Positions 24,131-32,600 of a stretch of 36,740 bases of DNA are shown one piece after another. The translations under genes and the position numbers were made by a program. Each line of letters begins with the position of its first letter. The first letter of the stretch is position 1. This DNA comes from Spirochaetaceae bacterium. Its GTDB lineage: Bacteria; Spirochaetota; Spirochaetia; SZUA-6; Bin103. Below the pieces are notes generated by a model. It did no database searches. It was given only the letters and a program-made list of their open reading frames with translations, and was not told the DNA's origin. The DNA is taken from contig JAPPKD010000093.1 in NCBI GenBank assembly GCA_028820215.1, forward strand, positions 1 to 36,740. Direction: 5' to 3'.

Positions 24131-25976
24131 TTGCGGTTGAAGGGATGGTGAGCTCGACCGACTGCAGCATCCCCGTTCCGTTCCCGGGATGCGCGAGGTG
24201 GACGTAGGTGGCGACGAAGCGGCTGCGCTCGTCGTCGATCGGGGCAAGCGAGGGGCAGGTGGCGAGCTGCGACGGATCAGGCGTGAGCAGCCTTGGCCGG
24301 TCCCAGCGGATGCCATCCACGGAGGTGGAGACCGACAACCGAATCCGGTCACTCCCGTCGCCACGGTGGCTGTGGTGGTTCCAGGCGACCATGAGACCGG
24401 CGCCGCGCGCCAGCGGGGACAGGGCGAACGGCGCATCCGGGGCGACCAGGGTGGTGACTTCGGTCGGCATGGACCAGGTGGCGCCGCCGTCTGGCGACTC
24501 GCTGCGGTAGATGCGATGTGTGGAGGTGGCGGCCAGCAGTATCAGGTGGCCGGGCTCGGACTCCACTACCGCGGGGTAGCGCAGGCCGGCGCCGGGTCCG
24601 GCCAGCAGCGGTCCGTGCCGGCGCCAGGTGGCACCTTCGTCGGTCGACGTAAGCACTCCCGCCTGTGCGCCTAGGGTGAACGGCAGCATCAGCGCGGCGT
24701 TGCCCTGAGCGAGCCGGCCGTTGGCGAGCTGCAGGCCGGGCTCCAGGCCGGGAGCGGCGCGAGGTCGCGACCAGGCGCATGCGGTCCCGGCGCGGGCCGG
24801 CGCGTTGCAGACAGCCGCCGCCACGGCCATGCCGCCCGAGGGATACAGCGCTTGATAGACCAGCAGGATCGCCCCGGAGGGCAGGGGAAGCAGGCTGGGC
24901 GCCGTGGCGCCGATGGAGCCGGCTGGCACAAGCAGAGCCGTCGGCCGCGACCAGCCGTCGCCAGCGCTGACCGAGATCGACACTGGCGCCCGCCCGTCGG
25001 CGATCGCCGCCAGCAGCCGTCCGTCCGGAAGGGAGATTGCGTCGCCCGCACGGGCTGTCTCGGCGATCGTTCCGGGCGCCGCCGTCCGCGCGGCCGTCAC
25101 CGGCCGGCTCGTCTTCGTCCCGGCGGGCTCGGCGGACGGCATGGTGAATCGCCGGTCCCGCGGCAACAGGTAGAAGAAGCGATCGCTCCGCTCCACGCGG
25201 GCGGCCCCGCCGTGCGCGGTGCCGGCGAACCGCACGGCGTGCAGGCGCAGCTCCTTGCCGGGGTCGGTGGACTCGTATGGGTCTTCCTCGAAGCGGAGCT
25301 GGTCACCGGGACGGAATCCCCGGATCAGGAGCTCGTCGCCGTCGTGCTCCTTGAAGCTCCGGAACGCGAGCAGCCGCGGCTCGGGGCCGCGTTCGGCGCC
25401 GAAGTCGATGACGTGCGGGCCAAGGCCGAGCGTGCGGCTGGTGGCCACGTCAAGGTCGAAGCCGGGCTCCCAGCGGTCGGTGCGCAGCTCCAGAGCCCCG
25501 GTCTGCGACACCATCAGCTTGAGGTCTTCTGCGACCGCCCGGACGTGCGGGGTGGCGACGATCAGGGTGCCGCCGGGATGCGCGCCGAAGCGCGGGGCGG
25601 CGACCTCCACCCTCAGCGGAGCCGCCAGGTGCAGCGTACCGTCCGCGACCTGCAGGGCGACCGGCTTGCCCTGGAAGCGGTCCGCGCCGGTGAGGACCAG
25701 CGTGCCGGAGCCGCCCAGCGTAACGGCTGCCCGAGGGTCGCCCAGATCCACCTCGACGCGGGCTACTGCCACGTGCGCGTCGACGTTGACGACTCCGGCC
25801 ACCGGACGGTCGAAACAGGCGCGCTCGTCGGGGAGCGGAGGGCGGCCCGCGTCCCAGCAGCGGCCGTTCTGCCAGTTCCCGCCCCGCAAAGCGGTCCAGC
25901 AGACGGCCGGCGCTTCGCTCACTCTTCGAGTGTGGTTCGCAACGCTCACTCTGCGAGTGAGGTTCGCTTCGCTCAC
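24114..25976 (-). CDS. Two-part protein: beta-repeat N-terminal domain plus BNR/sialidase-type propeller
   Basis: Predicted product of 620 residues. After the first 22 residues there is a W-x-x-x-x-G-G-N-W-x-x-x-x-x-W-x-x-G pattern followed by short beta-strand repeats (to about 290), resembling beta-helix or carbohydrate-binding modules. The C-terminal half is a BNR propeller with Asp boxes STDEGATW and SPDGGATW plus the related SVDGIRW. The GTG start overlaps the stop of the upstream gene (GTGA), with no ribosome site visible. The first 22 residues are encoded by a 27-bp palindromic repeat (VSEANLTRR, VSVANHTRR, VSEA), so the original N-terminus may have been replaced or displaced. No signal peptide is seen. 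Activity is unknown, probably glycan binding or exo-hydrolysis. Confidence 0.7.
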   Translation of the reverse strand: MSEANLTRRVSVANHTRRVSEAPAVCWTALRGGNWQNGRCWDAGRPPLPDERACFDRPVAGVVNVDAHVAVARVEVDLGDPRAAVTLGGSGTLVLTGADRFQGKPVALQVADGTLHLAAPLRVEVAAPRFGAHPGGTLIVATPHVRAVAEDLKLMVSQTGALELRTDRWEPGFDLDVATSRTLGLGPHVIDFGAERGPEPRLLAFRSFKEHDGDELLIRGFRPGDQLRFEEDPYESTDPGKELRLHAVRFAGTAHGGAARVERSDRFFYLLPRDRRFTMPSAEPAGTKTSRPVTAARTAAPGTIAETARAGDAISLPDGRLLAAIADGRAPVSISVSAGDGWSRPTALLVPAGSIGATAPSLLPLPSGAILLVYQALYPSGGMAVAAAVCNAPARAGTACAWSRPRAAPGLEPGLQLANGRLAQGNAALMLPFTLGAQAGVLTSTDEGATWRRHGPLLAGPGAGLRYPAVVESEPGHLILLAATSTHRIYRSESPDGGATWSMPTEVTTLVAPDAPFALSPLARGAGLMVAWNHHSHRGDGSDRIRLSVSTSVDGIRWDRPRLLTPDPSQLATCPSLAPIDDERSRFVATYVHLAHPGNGTGMLQSVELTIPSTAITVPR

Positions 25977-25978
25977 TC
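25911..25978. repeat. 27-bp palindromic tandem repeat array at a gene junction
   Basis: Two full 27-bp copies (25916-25942 and 25943-25969) and a partial third, with a few bases of another copy before them. Each unit contains CACTC-N3-GAGTG, a small hairpin. The unit is a multiple of three and reads as nine residues in the BNR gene frame. The array covers the GTGA overlap between the two minus-strand genes. Confidence 0.85.
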
Positions 25979-27574
25979 CGCCGGCAGGAAAGTGAAGGAG
26001 TAGAGGTCGGCGTCGCGCAGGAAGAAGCGCAATACGCGCCAGTTGCCGTCTCCGGCGGGCGCCGGCACACCCGGGTCGCCGCCCCAGCTCACCACGTGCT
26101 GCACGGAGTCGCCCGTGACCGGGTCGCAGGCGTCGTGGCGGCAGGGCTCGATCACCTCGTCGCGGCGGTCGGCCACCTCCACCCGGATCGAGCCGCCGGG
26201 GCGGCAGCGGGCGTTGATCGCTAGGCGGCGGCCCGGGCTCTGCACCGGCTGCGTGACGACGATGCCCTCGCGCACGGCATTGGCCGAGAGCGACGCGAAG
26301 CCGTGGCGGCGCAGCGTCACCAGGCCCAGACCGCCGGACGTACCGGTGGGATTGCGCGCCTCGTCATGGTCCAGCTCCTCGTTCGGCCCGGCCAGGAACC
26401 AGTCGTGGTGGTAGTTGAAGCCGCCCTGGTAGAACCAGTGCTCGTCGCCGACGTCGATCGGCTGGCTGAACAGCGACGTCATCCAGGCGTCCCAGTGGCC
26501 GGGGCCGCGCGGCGCCAGGAACGGCTGCCGCTTGGCGGTCGGGCGCCAGCGCAGGCCGTCGCGGCTCTGCAGGAGTTGCACCTCCATGGTGTTGTCCACC
26601 TTGTGGAACAGGCCCGCCGTGCCCAGGTGCTGGTGGCCGATGCGGAACTGCGACAGGCCGTAGTACCCCTCGTCCAGGCCGTCCTCGTCATCGTCCGGCA
26701 CCGCGATCAGCAGCGGCTCGCTCCAGTGGATGAAGTCGTGACTGCGGCTCTGCCAGACGCGCCGCTTGTTCTGGGACAGAGGGTCGTGCGGCTGATACGG
26801 GTGCAGGAACCCGTGCGCGCGGTAGGGGTGGCGCAGGTTCACGGCACCCGGCAGGCCGCCGATGTGGGCGCGGATGTTGACCACGAACTCTCGCGAGTGC
26901 TCGTCGTACCAAAGGATGTTGACGTCGCCGGGGCTGCCGCCTCGGCTGCCGAAGGTGGGCCGCTCCGGATACATGGACCAGTGGATGCCGTCCGGCGAGT
27001 GCACGGCGGTGGTGACGCGGTTGCGGACCTCGCCCTCGAACCAGATGCGGCGCAGCATGCCGCGGAAGCGCTCCTCCGGGCGCGGCGGGTACGGGTCGCG
27101 CACGACGGTCATGGCGTGGGCGTCGCCGAAGTCGCCGCCACCGGGCACCGTGCCACCGCCCAGCACGATGTTGGTGCGCCGGCCGCCGATCGTGCTCACG
27201 TCCAGATCCGGCTTCTCCCAGTGCACGCCGTCGGAGCTCTGCGCGTACAGCAGCGTGGCGCGCATGGAGAAGTTGGCCGGCGGCCGGCTGCCGGGGGACT
27301 CGCCCTTGCGGGGATCGCCTTCCTGGTCCTGGTACCAGCATTTGAACAGGCCGTCGTCAGGGTCGCGGATCAGGGTGGTGGAGCCGTAGTAGGCGATCCA
27401 CAGACGGTGCTCCCAGGGCCGGTCCTCCGTGAACAGCGGTCCGTCCTGGTATCGCGTCGGCGCATGCCAGCGCCGCGTGGCATCCTGGACGGAGGCGACC
27501 AGCATGTTGTCGACGAAGAGCTGCGGCTCCAGACCGATCGCGAGCAAGGTGCTGTCCCACGCGTGCTGGTGCAT
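25973..27574 (-). CDS. Predicted beta-propeller glycoside hydrolase-like protein (GH32/43-type fold)
   Basis: Protein of 533 residues. It begins with a segment reading LEPQLFVDNMLVASVQDATRRWH in positions about 15-37, a pattern shared with predicted five-bladed propeller glycosidases. Repeated motifs SSDGVHWEKPDL, SPDGIHWSMYPE, SHDFIHWSEPLL and SRDGLRWRPTAK mark propeller blades. A C-terminal beta-sandwich (from about 430) follows. No signal peptide is visible. The start is taken as the ATG at 27574, because similarity begins there and the longer open frame upstream is antisense to the next gene. The stop overlaps the start of the BNR gene, so they are co-translated. It is divergent from the 27632 gene by 57 bp. 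The family is a best guess and the substrate is unknown. Confidence 0.75.
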   Translation of the reverse strand: MHQHAWDSTLLAIGLEPQLFVDNMLVASVQDATRRWHAPTRYQDGPLFTEDRPWEHRLWIAYYGSTTLIRDPDDGLFKCWYQDQEGDPRKGESPGSRPPANFSMRATLLYAQSSDGVHWEKPDLDVSTIGGRRTNIVLGGGTVPGGGDFGDAHAMTVVRDPYPPRPEERFRGMLRRIWFEGEVRNRVTTAVHSPDGIHWSMYPERPTFGSRGGSPGDVNILWYDEHSREFVVNIRAHIGGLPGAVNLRHPYRAHGFLHPYQPHDPLSQNKRRVWQSRSHDFIHWSEPLLIAVPDDDEDGLDEGYYGLSQFRIGHQHLGTAGLFHKVDNTMEVQLLQSRDGLRWRPTAKRQPFLAPRGPGHWDAWMTSLFSQPIDVGDEHWFYQGGFNYHHDWFLAGPNEELDHDEARNPTGTSGGLGLVTLRRHGFASLSANAVREGIVVTQPVQSPGRRLAINARCRPGGSIRVEVADRRDEVIEPCRHDACDPVTGDSVQHVVSWGGDPGVPAPAGDGNWRVLRFFLRDADLYSFTFLPAE

Positions 27575-27631
27575 GCCGGCAGTCTGGCCTATTGCCGACG
27601 TGGTGTCATGATGGACAGACGGAGGAGCCAC

Positions 27632-28765
27632 ATGCCTGATCGATCCGTGTACCGAAACGAGATCCACGCCGTCACGGCGGCGCCGTGGAGCCACGCGCAC
27701 CCGCGCAACGACCATCAACTCGTCTTCCCGCTCTCCGGCGACCGGCTGCTGTTCGTCTGGTGCGCCTACTACGTCAGGCAGCCTGGCGCGATCGGCCGGA
27801 CGCCGTTCGCGGAGGACGCCGGCCTGCTCGACGACGCGCCGTGCCAGATCTCCGCGCGCGTGTCGTCCGACCGCGGGCGGACCTGGAGCGACGTGATGAC
27901 GCTGCAGGAGAACCACGGCGCGAGCAACGTCAAGCATCCCAACCTGCTGCGCCTGCCGAGCGGGCGCATCCTGTTCTCCTACACCGAGCGCGACGCGGAG
28001 GCGCAGCGGTTGCGCGTGCGCGTGCGGGTGTCCGACGACGAATGCGAGACCTTCGGTCCGTCGCGCGACATCACGCCGGGACCGGGCTGGTACTTCACCA
28101 ACGCCGACCACATCCTCCGCCACAGCTCGGGGCGGATCATCCTGCCGTGCCACGCGGGGCCGACCTACGGGAAGGGCGACCACTGGCAGGCGTTCTGCCT
28201 GTACTCCGACGACGAGGGCGAGACGTGGCGCGAGAGCCGGGTGAAGATGGATCTTCCGAAGCGGGGCGCCGAGGAGCCGGCGGTGATCGAGCGGCGCGAC
28301 GGCTCGCTGCTGGCGGTGCTGCGCACCTTTCTGGGCACGCTGTACCGCGGCTGGTCGACCGATGCCGGCGAGACCTGGAGCACGCCCGAGCCGACCGGGC
28401 TCGACTCGCCGTCGGTGGCCACCTGCATGAAGCGCATGCCGGGCGGCGACCTGCTCCTGATCTGGAACGACACGCCGCCGTACGCGGCTTCGATTCCCGG
28501 TTCGGGGCTGACCCACCAGCCGCGCAATCCGCTGCGCAGCGCGATCTCGGAGGACGACGGCGAGACGTGGCGCAACCGGCGCACCATCGAGGACCGGTTC
28601 GGCTTCGACAACGCCTATCCGTCGGTCACGTTCGTCGGCGACGAGGCGGTGGTCGGGTACTACACGACGGTGAAGTCGGGCGTGCGAGGCATGCTGGGCG
28701 AGGTGAAGCTGAAGATCTATCCGCTCGACTGGTTTTCCCAAGCGGAGCCGCGCCCGGAGCGGTGA
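27632..28765 (+). CDS. BNR/Asp-box sialidase-like exo-glycosidase
   Basis: Protein of 377 residues with a clear six-bladed propeller repeat pattern. Asp-box-like motifs are SSDRGRTWSD, SDDECETFGP, SDDEGETWRE, STDAGETWST and SEDDGETWRN, evenly spaced through the protein. This is the most regular propeller in the window and resembles bacterial exo-alpha-sialidase-type proteins. No signal peptide is visible. GGAGGAG (27621-27627) precedes the ATG at 27632; an ATG a few codons upstream lacks this. The next gene starts within its stop codon (GTGA), so it is the first gene of a three-gene unit with an epimerase and an alpha/alpha-barrel protein. Glycan specificity is not apparent. Confidence 0.85.
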   Translation: MPDRSVYRNEIHAVTAAPWSHAHPRNDHQLVFPLSGDRLLFVWCAYYVRQPGAIGRTPFAEDAGLLDDAPCQISARVSSDRGRTWSDVMTLQENHGASNVKHPNLLRLPSGRILFSYTERDAEAQRLRVRVRVSDDECETFGPSRDITPGPGWYFTNADHILRHSSGRIILPCHAGPTYGKGDHWQAFCLYSDDEGETWRESRVKMDLPKRGAEEPAVIERRDGSLLAVLRTFLGTLYRGWSTDAGETWSTPEPTGLDSPSVATCMKRMPGGDLLLIWNDTPPYAASIPGSGLTHQPRNPLRSAISEDDGETWRNRRTIEDRFGFDNAYPSVTFVGDEAVVGYYTTVKSGVRGMLGEVKLKIYPLDWFSQAEPRPER

Positions 28766-29769
28766 CGGTCCTCGTCACCGGTGCCAGCGGGCGTATCGGC
28801 CGCCACGTCACCGAGCGGCTCGTGGCCGATGGCCGCGCGGTGCGGGCGCTGGTCCTGCCGGGTGACCCCCGCCGGCCCCTGATCGAACGGCCGAGGGTGG
28901 ACTTCGTCGAGGGTTCTCTGGCGGACGAGGCGTCGCTGCGCGAGGCGGTCGACGGAACCGATGCGGTCATCCACCTCGCGGCCGCGCTCACGACCCGCAA
29001 CCACGTCGACGACGAGTACTTCGAGACCAATGTGGCGGGCACCTACCGGCTGCTGTCCGTGATCAGGGATGGCAGCGATCGGGTCGAACGTTTCGTATAC
29101 ATCAGCTCCGACGCCGTCTACTGGTCCGGTGGTGCCGTGCCGGCGGAATACCTGCCTGTGGACGAAGAGCATCCGCGGCAGCCGGGCTCGGTCTACGGGG
29201 CTTCCAAGCTGGCTGCGGAGGAGCTGGCCCTGTCGTTCTGGAGGGTGCATGGGCTGCCGGTCACGATCGTGCGGCCGACCGCGACTGCCGATGCTGCGGA
29301 GCTCGTCGATGCAGACAGCGTGTTCGGGGCGCGGATGTTCGTGGCGTCGGCGATCCGCGCCATGGAGGCCTCGCGGTCCGGCGTGGCGGACCCCGATCTG
29401 CTATCTGCCCTCCGGACGCACGACGACGGCCGACCGAGGCTGTTCGTCGCTGCCGACATGGACGGCCGGACGGCCAGGATGAGCCTGAACGATGCGCGCG
29501 ACGCCGCGGCCGGGATCGCGCTGGCGCTCGACAGCGACGACGCGGTCGGCGCGGCATTCAACGTCGGGCCGGCGGGCTCGCATGACGAGGCGGAGCTGCT
29601 CGCCTACCTCGGCGAGCGGCTGGACGTTCCCGTCGTGACGGTGGTCACGCCCCGCGCACGACCGAGTTGGGTGGTATCGAGCGAGCGGGCAGGGCGTGTA
29701 TTCGGCTACCGTCCCATCCGCACCGTTTTCGACATGGTCGATGAAGCCCTGGCGGGCGAAGGAGTCTGA
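28762..29769 (+). CDS. NAD(P)-dependent epimerase/dehydratase (extended SDR)
   Basis: Protein of 335 residues of the extended short-chain dehydrogenase group that acts on nucleotide sugars or sugar acids. The Rossmann motif TGASGRIG is at the N-terminus, an HLAA motif follows near residue 75, and the active-site pair is YGASK, with the catalytic Ser in YISSDAVYW. The first codon is GTG at 28762, overlapping the previous stop as GTGA, with GGAG just before it. A stretch of about 30 residues before FVAADMDGR may be a loop insertion. It is cytoplasmic. In this operon it may modify a released monosaccharide, for example oxidising or epimerising a uronic acid; uronate dehydrogenase is one possibility. 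Confidence 0.88.
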   Translation: MTVLVTGASGRIGRHVTERLVADGRAVRALVLPGDPRRPLIERPRVDFVEGSLADEASLREAVDGTDAVIHLAAALTTRNHVDDEYFETNVAGTYRLLSVIRDGSDRVERFVYISSDAVYWSGGAVPAEYLPVDEEHPRQPGSVYGASKLAAEELALSFWRVHGLPVTIVRPTATADAAELVDADSVFGARMFVASAIRAMEASRSGVADPDLLSALRTHDDGRPRLFVAADMDGRTARMSLNDARDAAAGIALALDSDDAVGAAFNVGPAGSHDEAELLAYLGERLDVPVVTVVTPRARPSWVVSSERAGRVFGYRPIRTVFDMVDEALAGEGV

Positions 29770-29771
29770 TC

Positions 29772-30872
29772 ATGAGCACACCGTCGGAGCCCGGGAACTG
29801 GTGGACGTCTGACGCATGCCTGGCGGCACTGGCTCGCGCGCGGAGTCTTGAGGCCGAGGATGGGGCCGAACGGATGCGGAGGTTCCTCGCGGCGCGGCGG
29901 CGCGGGACCGACTGGCTTCTCGCACGCATGCGTCCCGACGGCGCGCTCGGGGACCCGGCCGCCGGCTTCGAATACTACCGGGCGCCGTGGACCTTCGGCC
30001 TGGTCGGCGAGGTCGAGGCCGCGCACGCGGTCTGCGGCTTCGTTCGGCGCCACCTGCTCACCGCCGACGGGCGGCTCGACGGCCCGTTGCGCGTCGTGCG
30101 GACCGACTGGGCCTACCGGGACGCCACTTTCATCCTGGGTGCTCACCAGATCGGCGAGTACGACCTCTCGTATGGTCTCACCGACGAGCTGCTGCGCTGG
30201 CAGGACCCGGCAAGCGGCGCCTTCGCGAACGACCGCCTGCCCGACGGCTCGATGTCGGACGACATGGACGTTCCGTACGCGTGCGGTCCCGGCTTCGCGG
30301 CGCTGGCGGTGGGCCGGCTGGACGCGGCGCGGCGGGTCGCCGGCTTCCTGCGCGCGATCTGGGATGCCCAGACGCTGGATGCCGGGGAGGGACTCCCCGG
30401 CCGGTTCTATTCCTTCTGGTCGCGTTCGCGCCAGCGGACGATCGTGCCGTCGGACCCCGACTTCAAGGCGGACATGGTCGTCGAGAACGCCGCCGACCGG
30501 ATGCAGCGCTGGACGGTCGGCGGCATCGGCGCGGGCTTCCTCTGCCGCCTGTACCTGGCCGATCCCGACCCGGCGTACGTCGAGCTGGCGCGGCGGTACC
30601 AGGCATTCTCGATGGCCGCCACCGACGCCCAGTTCAAGTACCCGTCGGTCTGCAAGTCGAGCTGGGGCAGCGCGCTGCTGTACCAGGTGACCGGCGAGGA
30701 GCGCTACCGGCGCTGGGCCATGCGGATGGGCGACTGGTACGTGGCGACTCAGGAGGAGGACGGGTACTGGCACCCCTGGGTGGAGCGGATCGAACCCGAC
30801 CGCATCTGGCTCACCCTGGAGTACGTCATGCACCTCGACACCCTGATCGCGGCGCTATCCTCGCGTCCGTGA
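29772..30872 (+). CDS. Alpha/alpha-barrel protein, possible glycan-processing enzyme
   Basis: Protein of 366 residues, almost entirely helical by composition, with repeated aromatic-rich helix ends (FEYYRAPWTFGL, TDWAYRDATFIL, DDMDVPYACGPGF, EDGYWHPWVER). This spacing fits an (alpha/alpha)6 toroid as in several glycosidases, lyases and terpene cyclase-like proteins. I cannot place it in a named family. AAGGAG lies 7 bases before the ATG and the start is 2 bp after the epimerase stop, so it belongs to the 27632-30872 unit. No signal peptide. The Asp cluster in SDDMDVPY could be catalytic or metal-binding. Function unknown beyond probable carbohydrate processing. Confidence 0.72.
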   Translation: MSTPSEPGNWWTSDACLAALARARSLEAEDGAERMRRFLAARRRGTDWLLARMRPDGALGDPAAGFEYYRAPWTFGLVGEVEAAHAVCGFVRRHLLTADGRLDGPLRVVRTDWAYRDATFILGAHQIGEYDLSYGLTDELLRWQDPASGAFANDRLPDGSMSDDMDVPYACGPGFAALAVGRLDAARRVAGFLRAIWDAQTLDAGEGLPGRFYSFWSRSRQRTIVPSDPDFKADMVVENAADRMQRWTVGGIGAGFLCRLYLADPDPAYVELARRYQAFSMAATDAQFKYPSVCKSSWGSALLYQVTGEERYRRWAMRMGDWYVATQEEDGYWHPWVERIEPDRIWLTLEYVMHLDTLIAALSSRP

Positions 30873-31137
30873 GCCCACCAGGGCTTCCGGATGCGGACGC
30901 GTCCTGACTCGACCGTTCACCCAGCAACCACCCGGTTTCGGGAGAGTCCGAGGCCAGGCTTCGGACCGTCGTGCGGGCCGCTCTGACGCCGTTCGTTCCG
31001 ACCCTGTGGCACCTCAGGTCTGCTCCGCGCAGGTCGGGACCTTAGGCGGCGGGGACACACATGACAGAACAGAAGGAACGGCTCCATTTACAGTCGAATT
31101 AATTGATTTATTTTGTTTCTTATTCTATATTTAAGGT
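30873..31137 (+). other. Intergenic region with AT-rich island and promoter candidate
   Basis: The left part is GC-rich non-coding sequence with one hairpin (GTCCGA at 30946-30951, TCGGAC at 30961-30966) that lacks a T-run. The last 52 bases (31086-31137) are about 80% AT, unlike anything else in the window. They hold TTGATT (31103-31108), a 17-base spacer and TATATT (31126-31131), a good sigma70 pair; transcription would begin at or next to the ATG at 31138. A second pair, TTTACA (31087-31092) and TATTTT (31109-31114), would leave the AAGG ribosome site (31133-31136) inside the mRNA. Confidence 0.6.
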
Positions 31138-32494
31138 ATGAAAATCATGCCCGAGGCAGCTCCGGCCACCACCGTCGCCGGCCTCTCAGACGACCAACTG
31201 CTGGCGCAGACCGGCACCTTGGCGCAGCTCGACCGTCAGCTTCAGGTCTTCGTCATCGACCACCTGCTGGAGATCGAGGCGCGCGCGCTGCACCTGCGAC
31301 GCGGCTTCTCCAGCCTGTTCGACTACGTGAAGCGCGGGCTGGGTTACAGCGACGGCGCCACGTATCGACGGATCGGCGCCATGAAGCTGTGCGCGCAGGT
31401 TGCAGGCACCCGTGAGCGGTTGCGGGACGGCTCGCTGACGCTGGACGCGGCGGCGCAGTTGCAGTCTGCCTTCGATCGTCGCGATCGGCAGCGAACGAGA
31501 GCGACGCGCATTGCGGGTCGGGCGACCAGTGCCGGCCGGGCGACCATTGCCGGTCCGGGGCCGAAAGCGCCGATAGCTGCCGGGCCGGACGGCTCGGGTC
31601 CAACGGCTCTGGCGACGGCGGCGCCGCCGGAGCTGGACCTCTCGGCGCGGAAGGCGCTGGTGGACGAGGCGGCTGGCAAGAGCTCGCGGGAGGTCATGCA
31701 GATGCTGGCCGGGGTGGACCCCGGCTTGACGGCGCCGGCCGATCGGCTGCGGCCGCTGGACGCGGAGCGCTGGGAGCTCAAGGCGGTCATCGACACCGAG
31801 TGCCAGCGTGGCCTGGAGCAGCTCAAGGGTTTGCTGTCGCATGTGGACCCACACATGACGATCGGACAGCTCGTGGGGCGGCTGGTCAAGGAGGGACTCG
31901 ACCGCCACGACCCCGCGCGGCCGGCTCGGCGCCCTGCCGGCAGCCGATCGACCGGAGTAGAGCGAACTTCGGCGCAGAAGCAGGAGGTGCATCCGGCCGG
32001 AGACGGTCCAGCGCGGAACCGGTCAGCAATACACGCCGGCCTGCAACAGCACTCCGGCGCCGGAGCCGAGAGAACCGCAGGCGCACGCGCTTTCGGTGGC
32101 GCGGCGGCCCGCCAAGCCCGCCGGCTCTCCTCCTTCGGCGCCGAAGCCGCTGCGAGATGGGCAGAGGCCGAGTACGTCGACCAACGCGCGTTCCGTGCGG
32201 CCGGCCGGCGCCAACGCTTCGGCGGCCACCTCGCGCTCCTCGGGCCGGGCGGTCCCGGCGGCAGTGCGTCGGGAGGTCTGGCAGCGCGACGGCGGGCGCT
32301 GCTCCTACGTGGACCCTCGCACCGGACGCCGCTGCGCGTCACGGCATCTGCTGGAGATCGATCACCGCATCCCGTACGCCCGCGGCGGCGGCGCGGAGCG
32401 TGCCAACCTCAGGCTCCTCTGTGCGGCCCATCACCGCCAACGGCACCGCCACTGCCACGCCGATCATCGGTCAGCGCGGGAGCCGGCAGACTGA
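31138..32494 (+). pseudogene. Frameshifted DUF222-like HNH endonuclease gene
   Basis: The first frame encodes an N-terminal helical domain (LLEIEARALHLRRGFSSLFD, YSDGATYRRI) and a central region of the DUF222/HNH type seen in repeated mobile elements such as REP13E12. The catalytic HNH domain lies in the +1 frame: PAAVRREVWQRDGGRCSY, HLLEIDHRIPYARGG and NLRLLCAAHH, ending at the TGA at 32492-32494. The second frame is open only from 31961, and the first frame stops looking like linker sequence around 32040, so one extra base (or two lost) lies between. Frame 1 instead runs on to 32604 as meaningless Arg/Pro-rich sequence. The intact protein would have about 450 residues. The AT-rich promoter upstream looks foreign to this GC-rich region, consistent with a mobile origin. 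Confidence 0.8.
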
Positions 32495-32600
32495 TCGCGA
32501 ATGCGTGCGGCATGGCCCGCACCGCCCGAATACCGGACCTCCTGCCGGTCGATTCCCTCGACATCAAGCAGGGCAGCCGAGTGGTAGTCAGGGTCGGGAC

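Noticed and set aside
25911..25978. Repeat array considered as a CRISPR fragment
   Set aside because: The 27-bp units are directly adjacent with no spacers, are palindromic, and no cas gene is nearby.
27575..28741. Upstream extension of the GH32/43-like gene to 922 codons
   Set aside because: The added part is antisense to the well-supported BNR gene at 27632-28765, and family similarity begins at the ATG at 27574.
30946..30966. Hairpin after the alpha/alpha-barrel gene as a terminator
   Set aside because: The stem is short and interrupted and no T-run follows, so it is only noted within the intergenic entry.
32020..32045. Programmed frameshift in the HNH gene
   Set aside because: No slippery heptamer followed by a pseudoknot-like structure was seen; a simple indel explains the break better.
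32495..32600. Short frame starting MARTARIPDLLPVDS downstream of the HNH stop
   Set aside because: It is only 30 codons, has no ribosome site, and lies in the tail of the frameshifted HNH reading frame.
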